Below, piece by piece: positions 43,988 to 51,661 of a DNA stretch of 64,000 nt; the first letter of the stretch is position 1; every line of letters starts with the position of its first letter. A program made the translations under genes and the position numbers. The notes under the pieces are model-generated. The model was given only the letters and a program-made list of their open reading frames with translations. It was not told where the DNA came from and ran no database searches. The stretch comes from Akkermansiaceae bacterium (GTDB taxonomy: Bacteria; Verrucomicrobiota; Verrucomicrobiia; Verrucomicrobiales; Akkermansiaceae): assembly GCA_019634595.1 (NCBI GenBank), contig JAHCBC010000001.1, positions 992,001 through 1,056,000 on the forward strand. Reading direction: 5' to 3'.

Positions 43988-45076
43988 TCACGCTGGCCCG
44001 CCCTCCCGGAAGTCCGCCTCCATGAGCGCCCCCAGGCGCGCGACATCCTCCAGCACGGCGTCCGTCAGCCGCGTGCCTTTCATCCCCGCCTCCGCCGTCA
44101 TCTCAGTCCGCAGGCCGGACCGCCACAGCCATGGCGCCATCTCCTCCAGGAAATCCCGCTGCCGGATGGACGCCAGCGGACCGGACACCCCATCCGCTCC
44201 ACCGGACCCGTCCAGCAGCATGATCATACGGCGGATGTAGTAGTACACCCACGGCCACGCCACCCAGCGGGGCGGGTGGGTCCCCTCCGGGAAACCGAGG
44301 AAGGCCATCCAGTCGTGCGTCCGCAGGCGGAAATGCTTTTCCCGTCCGTGCCTTCCGGACAGGATCATGCCGGACTGCTCCATCTCATTGAGCGTCCCCT
44401 GGACCGACTTGGAGAAATAACACGTGTCCCGCGCGATCTCCGCCGGGTGGCCGTGCCCGCGTGCCAGCAACCAGGCGAGGATCTCCGCCCGCGCGTTCAC
44501 CCCCACAAAGGAACGGAGGGTCAGCAACAGGTTGGCCGGGCGGTCCGGCGGCGGTGGCACGCACGCGCCGCGGGGCTTCCACGGCGGACGCAGCAGCCCG
44601 TGTTTCGCGAAGCGCGGGTCCGTCTTCATCCCGGACAGTGGAGCGGCCGCCGCATTTCCGGAGTGGAAAAGCGGCTCCGGCTCCCCGGCTTCCTCACCTG
44701 CAGTTCCATCCAGTCCCCTCCACTTCCGCATCACCGCCTTTTCGGCCAGCACCTCCGCCAGGGCGGCCAGCACCCTGCCATCCTCCATCGCTCCGCCGGC
44801 GGTTCCCGGCATGGGGATGGCGGCACGCAGGCCCTTCAACCGCTGCACGTTGATCCGGGTGCCCTCCGCGTGCAGCCAGTCCAGCGCCATGTCCAGCAGG
44901 CGGGAATCATGTCTGCCGAGGGAAGTCGTCACCAGCAGCAACCCCTCCGGGTCCAGCATCGCATCACCGGCATACACACGGTTCCCCGGCACGCCCAGCG
45001 ACGACCACTGCCGCCACAGCAGATCCAGCGTCCGCGCCAGCAGCTCCTCACCCGACTTTTGCAATGATGTCTTCAT
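43988..45076 (-). CDS. Winged-helix partner protein of a nucleotidyltransferase module
   Basis: 362 residues. The central part NLLLTLRSFVGVNARAEILAWLLARGHGHPAEIARDTCYFSKSVQGTLNEMEQSGMILSGRHGREKHFRL is a winged-helix domain, as in antitoxin/regulator partners of minimal nucleotidyltransferases. The N- and C-terminal parts are helical, with a WVYYYIRRMIMLL segment. It overlaps the end of the nucleotidyltransferase gene by 29 bp and is coupled to it. Together they resemble AbiE-like or MNT-type toxin-antitoxin modules, but the partner roles (which is toxin, which antitoxin) are not provable from sequence. The start at 45076 gives the overlap. Confidence 0.75.
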   Translation of the reverse strand: MKTSLQKSGEELLARTLDLLWRQWSSLGVPGNRVYAGDAMLDPEGLLLVTTSLGRHDSRLLDMALDWLHAEGTRINVQRLKGLRAAIPMPGTAGGAMEDGRVLAALAEVLAEKAVMRKWRGLDGTAGEEAGEPEPLFHSGNAAAAPLSGMKTDPRFAKHGLLRPPWKPRGACVPPPPDRPANLLLTLRSFVGVNARAEILAWLLARGHGHPAEIARDTCYFSKSVQGTLNEMEQSGMILSGRHGREKHFRLRTHDWMAFLGFPEGTHPPRWVAWPWVYYYIRRMIMLLDGSGGADGVSGPLASIRQRDFLEEMAPWLWRSGLRTEMTAEAGMKGTRLTDAVLEDVARLGALMEADFREGGPA

Positions 45077-45656
45077 GGCTCAATATCCCCAACAGATGTG
45101 GCAACCGCTCCCGGTGCCCCAGCGTCGTCATGTTCTCCAGCACCCACCGCACCGCCTCCAGCGTTTCCGCCCTGTCCGGTGCCAGCGCCCGCAGGTCCTC
45201 CAGGTCGCGCTCCTCCTCACGGTTCAGCGCCGCATACACCTTCAGAAAGATCTGCCCGCGCCGCGAAATGTAGTCCACCGTCAGGTCCATGCCATACGGC
45301 CGCCGCTCCACATCCCGCCAGAACCACTCCGGCAGGTCACCCAGGCCGGGGAACACCAGCGACGCGTTTCCGTTCAACCACGTCTCCTGCAGATCCATCT
45401 CATGCGCCACATCCCGCGCCGCTTTCGCCAGTTCGGGGGGCATCGGGTAGGGCATCGGAGCGATCTCGTCCACTCCCTCCTCATGGATCACCCTCGCCAG
45501 CACATCCACGTCATTCGTCGGTCGGGAGATCACCCCCCGCGCCACCAAGGCGGACCCTCCGCACACCACCAGATGGTACGGGCCTTGCCGCCTTTGGGTC
45601 AGCAGACCGCCCACCAGCTTCAGCGCCGCCGTCAGCCGTTCTTCGCTCAGATTCAT
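45048..45656 (-). CDS. Nucleotidyltransferase (AbiEii/DUF6036-like)
   Basis: 202 residues. Nucleotidyltransferase motif HLVVCGGSALVARGVISRPTNDVDVLAR near residues 28-55: G-G-S-A...R-x-T-x-D-V-D, the DUF6036/AbiEii-type variant of the NTase GS...DxD motif. The C-terminal half is helical (DLEDLRALAPDRAETLEAVRWVLENM). Such enzymes transfer nucleotides to tRNA or proteins as toxins in type IV or type VII systems. It is the first gene of the operon with the winged-helix gene, with its own promoter (45663-45699). The cassette is flanked by two copies of the 3' end of the zincin-like gene. Confidence 0.82.
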   Translation of the reverse strand: MNLSEERLTAALKLVGGLLTQRRQGPYHLVVCGGSALVARGVISRPTNDVDVLARVIHEEGVDEIAPMPYPMPPELAKAARDVAHEMDLQETWLNGNASLVFPGLGDLPEWFWRDVERRPYGMDLTVDYISRRGQIFLKVYAALNREEERDLEDLRALAPDRAETLEAVRWVLENMTTLGHRERLPHLLGILSHEDIIAKVG

Positions 45657-45662
45657 CGTTAG

Positions 45663-45699
45663 AGTATCGCAATACTATCCTTTATGGATGTTTATGCAA
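45663..45699 (-). promoter_or_regulatory. Promoter and operator-like palindrome of the nucleotidyltransferase operon
   Basis: On the minus strand: ttgcat (-35, 45694-45699), 16-bp spacer, tagtat (-10, 45672-45677), then the start codon at 45656. The inverted repeat agtat-cgca-atact (45663-45676) overlaps the -10 box, the expected position for autoregulation by the winged-helix partner. Confidence 0.6.
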
Positions 45700-45897
45700 T
45701 CTTTTATTATTTTCCAGCCTCATCCTCCGTTGCGTTGACGCAGAAAACCAAAATCCGCATCCCGCACCTCATCCGTCAGCAAGGGAAAATCCGTTAACCT
45801 GGTGAACCAACCCCGTTCGCCGCCGTCATTTCCTCCCCGGGCGACGAGGATGAACAGCGGTGCCCGCTGACACGGTGCCTAGGAGCGGAGCCGGACC

Positions 45898-46008
45898 GTC
45901 CTCCCGGCGGGAAAGCCGGGCACGGGCGCGGCGCTGTCATTCCCCCACCCCATCGACCGTAGCGCGAACCCGCGGTTGTTTTATCAGGTCGTGGAGATCC
46001 CGGAGTGA
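45898..46008 (+). pseudogene. Second copy of the zincin-like gene 3' end
   Basis: 37 codons up to a TGA, in frame and of the same length as the last 37 codons of the zincin-like gene (43856-43966). About six to eight nucleotide differences, some synonymous, one changing Ala to Ser. No upstream remainder of the gene is visible. Together the two copies form direct repeats around the nucleotidyltransferase/winged-helix cassette. Confidence 0.88.
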
Positions 46009-46339
46009 AGGGGGGCCATCACAGCCGCGGCAAGCGTCATGGGGAATGGCATGGCGGCGGCCTTTGGAGCAATGCCGTTAAGGATTGGCCTTTGGAGTGC
46101 CGCCACGGCTGACGACCGCCCGCGGGCTGGAGGAGGCAGCCCCAGGCGGAAGCGGAAACCCAAACCGCCATCGCCATGGACCGCCCCCAACGCCCGCGGA
46201 CGGCCTTTCCTCCGCCGGGCGGCCGGTGATGAGCGGAAGTCCGCCAACGACAGGAGGAAAAGCTGTCACACCGGATCCCGCCGGATATGTCATCCTTCGG
46301 AAACAGGGTGCTTCATCATCCCAATACCGATTTGCACGG

Positions 46340-46645
46340 TCATCGTGACATGAAAAATACATATGCCGTGTTTTTTTTCCGCATCACCTCCGTCTCCGCC
46401 TGGCGGGAAGGTATCCGCCGGAACTGTTCCCGGGCGGCGGCGACGGCGATCCTCTCGATGCCGCCCGCCCCGGCGGCGTTGAAGGCGGCGGTGATGGCGC
46501 CCTCCATGACGCCGGAGGTCCATGCGAGGCGCAGCGCCTCCGCCTCCGTCTTTCCCGCGGAAATGGCCTCGTCATAGGCGGAGATGCCCTTCCGCGTGCC
46601 GAAGATGGCGGCGGCGGGAGAGACCTTCGCCGGGATAAATACTAG
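46340..46645 (-). pseudogene. Truncated carrier fragment 4 of the polymorphic toxin
   Basis: Open from a stop at 46646-46648 to 46340. Encodes AKVSPAAAIFGTRKGISAYDEAI through NAAGAGGIERIA, matching residues of the full-length carrier (51658-54144) nearly identically over about 65 residues. It then leaves the homology (VAAAREQFRRIPSRQAETEV...) and stops. No toxin domain is attached. It is the most distal copy of the array. Confidence 0.85.
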
Positions 46646-46729
46646 CTATCTAGTGGAAATGCGGGTATTCGGGGAAATGGCGTGCACCTTGGTAGGTGCC
46701 GTCCGGTTGCTCGGAAAAGCGGATGTCTC

Positions 46730-47362
46730 TCACCTCCCGCTCTCCTTCAGGATGCGCTGGAGTTCCGGGTCTTTTCCGGCGAGTCCGGAGAGGACTTCGC
46801 GGGAAAGGTCTTTTCTTCCGACTGCTCGCTGGAAGGCGTCGAGGACTGCTCCACGTGATGCGGTCCGAATGCGTTCAGAATCGCTTTCCTCGTAGCTTCG
46901 TGCCAAGCTTTCCGTTCTTCTGGCGTCAGTGACATGGCTGATGTGTTCATATGAGTATTTTCCTCCTTTGTCAATTTCATGCAATGAGAGTTTGGTTGCT
47001 TTCTCGCCTTGGGTGCCAGCATTCAACCAGTAACCGATCCTCACGTTTTCATTCCCCTCAAACCGCTTGGCGATTTCGATGATGCTTCTCTGCGCGTCGC
47101 GGTGGGCGGCGGGGAGATCTGCAAGAGGAAAAGAGCGTCCCTGTTGCCCGGCCCGATCAACAGCACCCTGCATGGCCAACTCAATCGGGCGTTGTACATA
47201 AACAATCTGTACTTCCCACCCGTTTTCGAGCGCTTTCTCGATGTTACGGATCGCCCAACCGGTTTCGCGGAGCGTCGCGTCATAGACCAGGTCCTGCGCC
47301 GCGATCACCTCGTCGTTGACGACCGAACTTTTCCCCGCCGCGATGCCTCCGGCGGTGAACAT
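46730..47362 (-). CDS. Orphan zeta-toxin kinase domain
   Basis: 210 residues starting at KLMFTAGGIAAGKSSVVNDE, the Walker A of zeta toxins (UDP-GlcNAc kinases that block peptidoglycan synthesis); GxxxxGKS is present, and an Arg-rich region and an ALENGWEVQIVYVQRP strand follow as in the family. Upstream in frame is YTAITTGGARAYGRDRLWREIHNRGDRRK, which is typical of zeta domains in multidomain toxins, but a TAG stops the frame at about 47470. So this is a carrier-less C-terminal toxin cassette, not a free epsilon-zeta pair. No epsilon-like gene follows. Confidence 0.8.
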   Translation of the reverse strand: MFTAGGIAAGKSSVVNDEVIAAQDLVYDATLRETGWAIRNIEKALENGWEVQIVYVQRPIELAMQGAVDRAGQQGRSFPLADLPAAHRDAQRSIIEIAKRFEGNENVRIGYWLNAGTQGEKATKLSLHEIDKGGKYSYEHISHVTDARRTESLARSYEESDSERIRTASRGAVLDAFQRAVGRKDLSREVLSGLAGKDPELQRILKESGR

Positions 47363-47559
47363 GAGCTTCCTCCTGTCTCCCCGGTTGTGGATCTCCCGCC
47401 ACAGGCGGTCGCGTCCGTAGGCGCGTGCGCCCCCGGTGGTGATGGCGGTGTAACGCTCGCGGCCCTTCTAACTCCGGCAGCAGCTTTCGCGGCAGATCGT
47501 GCTGATGACCTTGCCTCCGTGGCTGGTTCAGTGACTTGGGGCTTCGTTTCCGCCCGTTT

Positions 47560-47778
47560 TTACGATTCGCAGATTGCTCCGAATCCCTCTGCTTTGCCTC
47601 TGAACTTTTCTCTTTCCAATTCACTATTGAATTCCAAAATGATGCTTCCCCCTTCGATAAGGTGTTCTACCTCAGCTTTCGCTCGGGAAAGTGATCTTTT
47701 TGAATGTTCCTTGATCGCCATGATAAGCGACACTGTCTGGATATTTCTGCTGAATGAAGTGATTTTGAGTGTTGTCAT
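47560..47778 (-). CDS. Putative immunity protein for cassette 3
   Basis: 72 residues: MTTLKITSFSRNIQTVSLIMAIKEHSKRSLSRAKAEVEHLIEGGSIILEF... The start overlaps the stop of the upstream toxin-cassette ORF by four bases (ATGA), the same arrangement as the carrier and its SuFu immunity gene. Small, alpha/beta; SRAKAEVEHLIEGG resembles an L7/L12-like helix. Assigned as immunity from position and size. Confidence 0.6.
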   Translation of the reverse strand: MTTLKITSFSRNIQTVSLIMAIKEHSKRSLSRAKAEVEHLIEGGSIILEFNSELEREKFRGKAEGFGAICES

Positions 47779-48542
47779 AGCCCTGTATCAATCGAAAGTG
47801 GTTTTGGAATGTGTCCCGGTTTGGCTCCGGTAGTGCGGCGACCTCCTTCGATAATGACTCTTTTCGCCCCTTGTTCACGTCCGAAATTCCGTGCTGCTTC
47901 CAGCGCTTCTTTCAATGTTCCCTTCCCCTCGATATGCACACCCCTCAAGATCAGCGTGTCGCCGTCTTGGATCATTTCAGCGACGATTCTCGCCTCTCCT
48001 GCATCCCCTTCGAACGAACTGACGACTACATTCTCGTCGCGCTCATGGATGGTGATCCGACCCTTTGATGCGTTGGTAGCGTTAGAATGATTGATCACTT
48101 CTGGCACCGGTGACGTTGCTGCGTCCTGATCCATTGGCTCTCCGGACGAAGGTCCGACCGGCTCCGAAAGCTTCGTCTCCCCTTCAATCACCCCTTTGCT
48201 CCCCCTCACATCCCTCACATCCCTCACCGCGTTCGCGCCGTGGACGGCGGAGGAGGGGGCGGAGGTGAAGGCGGTGACCAGGGCGGTGTCGTGGAGGCTT
48301 TTGAAGAACTCCCCGACGGTCATGTCCGGGTTCAGGCTCATCCGGACGAAGGCCGTGTCGAGCGCCTCGATGAGGACTTCCTCGCCGACCTCGCCGAGCG
48401 TGCCTCTGGCGAATTCCTTCGCCCCGGCGAGCCACGTGCTGGTGACGGACTGGCGCATGGTGTGCCGGAACAGCTCAGCCAGCCGATGAGGCACGGGCTG
48501 ATGACCGGAGATCGCTTGCCCTCGAAGCCCAGCTTCGGCCAC
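47775..48542 (-). CDS. Orphan carrier fragment plus unknown toxin C-terminus (cassette 3)
   Basis: 255 residues. After 20-odd unrelated residues it joins the carrier at LFRHTMRQSVTSTWLAGAK and follows it to the SSAVHG junction. A variable linker (ANAVRDVRDVRGSKGV...) then leads to a different C-terminal domain: SKGRITIHERDENVVVSSFEGDAGEARIVAEMIQDGDTLILRGVHIEGKGTLKEALEAARNFGREQGAKRVIIEGG. The C-terminal domain has an alpha/beta look with conserved His/Glu/Arg; I do not recognise it. It lacks the carrier N-terminus. A small immunity gene overlaps its stop. Confidence 0.72.
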   Translation of the reverse strand: MAEAGLRGQAISGHQPVPHRLAELFRHTMRQSVTSTWLAGAKEFARGTLGEVGEEVLIEALDTAFVRMSLNPDMTVGEFFKSLHDTALVTAFTSAPSSAVHGANAVRDVRDVRGSKGVIEGETKLSEPVGPSSGEPMDQDAATSPVPEVINHSNATNASKGRITIHERDENVVVSSFEGDAGEARIVAEMIQDGDTLILRGVHIEGKGTLKEALEAARNFGREQGAKRVIIEGGRRTTGAKPGHIPKPLSIDTGL

Positions 48543-48636
48543 ATGGCGTAGCCGTTCATGCCATCGCCCCGCGCCGCATCAGCGGCGTTGGGAAAGCGCC
48601 GTGATCAGCCCCATCGCTTCAAAAGTCCTATTGAGT

Positions 48637-48923
48637 TTCGTAAAATAGAGTGATGCTCGCAGGAGGAGGTGATTTCCCCGAAGCAGCGGAATCCCCGTGA
48701 GCGCGGGAGCGTCATGGAGTGCGGCGGTCCTCTGCCGCTTTCCAGCGGCGGGTGAGACCCTCCCAAAATGAAGAATCTCTCCGTGCTCCAGAGCCTGCCG
48801 CTCCTTTCCGCCGCATCCCGACAGTGACCTCCTCCCCCAAAGCGGCGTCATGCCGCCGCACTCCAAAAGCTGGCGCAACCATGGCATCTCCCGTGAGCGC
48901 GGTACGTCACTCTATTTTACGAA
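48637..48923. mobile_element. MITE-like element with 17-bp terminal inverted repeats
   Basis: Perfect inverted repeats ttcgtaaaatagagtga (48637-48653) and tcactctattttacgaa (48907-48923) bound 287 bp. The inside has two inverted copies of the gcagcgtcatg/gcggcgg palindrome family and no ORF. It is the expected layout of a miniature inverted-repeat transposon; no target-site duplication is clear. Confidence 0.65.
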
Positions 48924-49126
48924 GATCAATAATATCCGGTTCCGCTTCTGTTTCCTATTCCGTCAAGATCCGCTCCCATTATAAAATAAAGAGACTTCGA
49001 GCGGACCGACCTGAAGGCTGATGATCCGACTGGAACGATACGCCGTTCCGGTCCCGGCATGATCCAACTCCGGCCAACGGAAACGGCGGATCTTCAATAG
49101 GCTACCATGGGATGAATGTGTGATTT

Positions 49127-49465
49127 TCATCTACTTTCTCCACTTGGAATCATATCTGTTCTAATTTCAATATTCAAGTCGCGGATTGCGTTCTCGGCTA
49201 TTTCGATTAGCTCTGCCCCCAACGGATGAAGCGGATGTTTGGTGATGATCCTGATCAAGATTTCGCGATCTCTTGATGTGGGATATGTTTCCTGCATCTG
49301 CCCTTCTTCTACGAAGGCAAAGTAGGCGTTAAGTTTGGCCTGAAGAGCGATGAGATGTTCATATGGATCATTCCAATCCAACGAATCGAGGATATTAAGT
49401 ACGACTTTTCCGGTTTCTGTATCGATGCCTATTGCATCCACTTGGTTTGTTGCTTCGAGACCCAT
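49127..49465 (-). CDS. DUF6572-like immunity protein (cassette 2)
   Basis: 112 residues. NQVDAIGIDTETGKVVLNILDSLDWNDPYEHLIALQAKLNAYFAFVEEGQM matches the pattern I know as DUF6572, an immunity family of polymorphic toxins. It starts 5 bp after the stop of the REase-like toxin ORF. The C-terminal part is helical and short. Likely neutralises the cassette 2 toxin by direct binding; role assigned from family and position. Confidence 0.75.
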   Translation of the reverse strand: MGLEATNQVDAIGIDTETGKVVLNILDSLDWNDPYEHLIALQAKLNAYFAFVEEGQMQETYPTSRDREILIRIITKHPLHPLGAELIEIAENAIRDLNIEIRTDMIPSGESR

Positions 49466-49470
49466 TGCAA

Positions 49471-50424
49471 TTATTTTTTGATAATTATGTCGACTTTCGT
49501 GGGGGGTATGATTGTTCCCCCCGGAAAGATGCCTTTGCCTTCGCCCGTGACAATGCCACCGTGAGTCTCAATTTCAGGATAAACAATTTTCTGATTCTTG
49601 GTAAGACGGGCTGAAGTTGATGCCTTGGCGTCGGTCAGCTTGATCTTCTTTTCTGGACTAAGGCCGACCGCGTCAACTCTGACCTTTTTGCCTGATGAAC
49701 CATGAGACCTAATTGTGATTTGGATCTGGATGTCCGTTTGTCGCAGGTTCTCTGTGGTCAATAGCTCCTTTTCCCATGCATCGCCAGCCAATTTGTTTTT
49801 GGTGATGGTTTCCGACGACTGTTTTTTCTCCGCGGCTCCGTTGGCCATTTCGATGGTATTCTCCCCGGGCAAGGATCCACCCGGCTCTCCAACCCTCATC
49901 TCTCCGCTCCTCCCGTCATTCCCCATCACGTCCTTCATCACCCTCCTGCCATGGACGGCGGAGGAGGGGGCGGAGGTGAAGGCGGTGACCAGGGCGGTGT
50001 CGTGGAGGCTTTTGAAGAACTCCCCGACGGTCATGTCCGGGCGGAGGCTCATCCGGACGAAGGCCGTGTCGAGCGCCTCGATGAGGACTTCCTCGCCGAC
50101 CTCGCCGAGCGTGCCTCTGGCGAATTCCTTTGCCCCGGCGAGCCACGTGCTGGTGACGGACTGGCGCATGGTGTGGCGGAACAGCTCCCGCGCGGAGCCG
50201 CTGGCGATGCCCTCGATGCCGCCCGCCCCGGCGGCGTTGAAGGCGGCGGTGATGGCCCCCTCCATGACACCGGAGGTCCATGCGAGGCGCAGCGCCTCCG
50301 CCTCCGTCTTTCCCGCGGAAATGGCCTCGTCATAGGTGGAGATGCCCTTCCGCGTGCCGAAGATGGCGGCGGCGGCGTCCAACCCGGCGGCAAAGGCGTG
50401 CGTTAGTCCAAAGAAAGAGGGCAA
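49471..50424 (-). CDS. Orphan carrier fragment plus REase-like toxin (cassette 2)
   Basis: 317 residues. After about 20 unrelated residues (start is a TTG inside a terminator hairpin) it joins the carrier at AAIFGTRKGISTYDEAIS and is almost identical to it through SSAVHG (about 160 residues). A Ser/Asn-rich linker and a C-terminal nuclease-like domain follow: GDAWEKELL, then KVRVDAVGLSPEKKIKLTDAKAS, with Asp and D-x-K as in the PD-(D/E)XK fold, and a KNQKIVYPEIE helix and GGIVTGEGKGIFPGG strand, typical of REase-type polymorphic toxins. It probably has no promoter of its own. Confidence 0.8.
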   Translation of the reverse strand: MPSFFGLTHAFAAGLDAAAAIFGTRKGISTYDEAISAGKTEAEALRLAWTSGVMEGAITAAFNAAGAGGIEGIASGSARELFRHTMRQSVTSTWLAGAKEFARGTLGEVGEEVLIEALDTAFVRMSLRPDMTVGEFFKSLHDTALVTAFTSAPSSAVHGRRVMKDVMGNDGRSGEMRVGEPGGSLPGENTIEMANGAAEKKQSSETITKNKLAGDAWEKELLTTENLRQTDIQIQITIRSHGSSGKKVRVDAVGLSPEKKIKLTDAKASTSARLTKNQKIVYPEIETHGGIVTGEGKGIFPGGTIIPPTKVDIIIKK

Positions 50425-50447
50425 CCCTCCATATGGAGGGTTGCCCT
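50418..50447 (-). terminator. Perfect 30-bp palindrome, intrinsic terminator
   Basis: agggcaaccctcc (50418-50430) and its reverse complement ending at 50447, arranged as one perfect 30-bp palindrome. Read on the minus strand it is followed by ctctttcttt, so it would terminate transcription coming from the carrier and immunity genes. It lies at the 5' edge of the orphan cassette, which is therefore probably silent. Confidence 0.75.
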
Positions 50448-50547
50448 GATGATCCGGGAGCAGGGAGTGCCGTCAGTCTGGTTGTCCAGCGAGGTTCTGT
50501 TCACTATCTCCCCGCCTCGGACATCAGGACAATGAAGCGGCCCCCTT

Positions 50548-50976
50548 TTATTTCGCCTCTCTCTCCTTCAATGTTCGCTCCCATTCCTCGAGCAAAATAA
50601 CACGAAGATTCTCATCGACGATGCCATCTTCGATAGTGCCTACCGGAACACCATCCAATTCCAATTCAAACGCGATTTCGTTCTCCTCAGAGAGAACCTG
50701 AAGTCTCTGGATGAACTCCTTGATCTCCTCCAGATTCCGGCGATCCAGCTCCGGCGGAAGCTGATGGGGTGTGAGAGCACTATATATGCTCAGATATCCC
50801 CCAAGGATCGTCAAACCATCCCAACTTTCATTCAGGAATACTGGCCGTGAAGCTGACCAGGAACGACTTCCGGACAACTCATCCACAAATCGTTCGATGA
50901 CCGGCGTCAACGCGTCATCGTGATCCTGGGCGACAAAGAAGAGGAGCTTCTGAATTGGATAATCTGGATTGGGCAT
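50548..50976 (-). CDS. Second possible immunity protein
   Basis: 142 residues, acidic: LLFFVAQDHDDALTPVIERFVDELSG, then FLNESWDGLTILGGYLSIYSALTPHQLPPELDRRNLEEIKEFIQRLQVLSEENEIAFELELDGVPVG. No family recognised. It lies downstream of the SuFu gene and before the terminator hairpin. Size, acidity and position suggest an immunity protein, perhaps for a lost toxin or as a second factor for the same toxin. Confidence 0.6.
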   Translation of the reverse strand: MPNPDYPIQKLLFFVAQDHDDALTPVIERFVDELSGSRSWSASRPVFLNESWDGLTILGGYLSIYSALTPHQLPPELDRRNLEEIKEFIQRLQVLSEENEIAFELELDGVPVGTIEDGIVDENLRVILLEEWERTLKEREAK

Positions 50977-51109
50977 AAACTGTCACTTGGCTGGTGAATT
51001 TTTGGCGGGGTAGATTGGCAATTGGGATCCAACATTTCCAGGATTGGATCGGAATTCTCCCGGCGACCATCTGTGGGCCTAGACAGCAACTGCATTCACG
51101 GCTGCAATA

Positions 51110-51661
51110 TCACACCAAACTTGATCTGGAGGGATCCCAGTAAGCAAGGTTGGCGTCTTCGAATTTTTCTTCCAAGGCTTCGATTCCCGCCGTCCTTTTG
51201 AAATCCACCTCCGATTTGGTAACGGGTATCAGCCAGTAAAACTTGATAGTGCTATCTTCGTATTCAAAATTCTCCAACGCAGGTCCATCGAGATAAGGTA
51301 AAGATATAAGCCCGAAGGAGCATATCGATGATTCCAGCCAGGGGCGCCCGAAATTGACTGTATGCCATAGATTGCACTGGATCTTATTGTGATGGAAGTG
51401 GGCCAAAGCGTGCAATATTTCAACTATGCTCTCGGATTGCTTTGGGCTAAAAATGTGTAATTCCATCTGACTTTCGTCAGATGGTGATGACATGCCGCAA
51501 GTAGCATACGTCCACATCTCGCGCCCAGCACGCGGCGGAAACAGCAGCACTCTGAATCCCGCTGGAAGCTCACGGACCGGACCTTTGTCGAACAGGCTTG
51601 ATTCCGGATCACTCCGCCAATTATCGAGGTAATGTTGTTTGATGGCTTCAATCCTGTTCAT
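51110..51661 (-). CDS. SuFu-family immunity protein
   Basis: 183 residues. SUFU-domain motifs are plain: WTYATCGMSSPSDESQMELHIFSP, HALAHFHHNKIQCNLWHTVNFGRPWLESS, SLPYLDGPALENFE, FYWLIPVTKSEVDFKRTAGIEALEEKFEDA and a YWDPSRSS end. Bacterial SuFu proteins are established immunity proteins of polymorphic toxins, many of them HNH- or other nucleases. Its ATG overlaps the stop of the toxin gene (ATGA), which ties it to the carrier's current C-terminus. Confidence 0.9.
   Translation of the reverse strand: MNRIEAIKQHYLDNWRSDPESSLFDKGPVRELPAGFRVLLFPPRAGREMWTYATCGMSSPSDESQMELHIFSPKQSESIVEILHALAHFHHNKIQCNLWHTVNFGRPWLESSICSFGLISLPYLDGPALENFEYEDSTIKFYWLIPVTKSEVDFKRTAGIEALEEKFEDANLAYWDPSRSSLV

Larger units (their letters stand above)
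45657..46339. other. Gene-poor region with a 3'-end copy
   Basis: Contains the promoter above, a copy of the zincin-like 3' end (45898-46008), and about 330 bp without a credible gene. Around 46040-46110 there are two short repeats (ggcctttggagcaatgccgt and ggcctttggagtgccgcc), but no recognised mobile element. Confidence 0.5.

Noticed and set aside
46730..47362. Complete epsilon-zeta toxin-antitoxin pair
   Set aside because: No epsilon-like gene adjoins it and the upstream frame shows it is a truncated C-terminal cassette.
50418..50447. Start codon of the cassette 2 ORF as a real initiation site
   Set aside because: The TTG lies in a perfect terminator palindrome without a ribosome-binding site; translation from there is doubtful.
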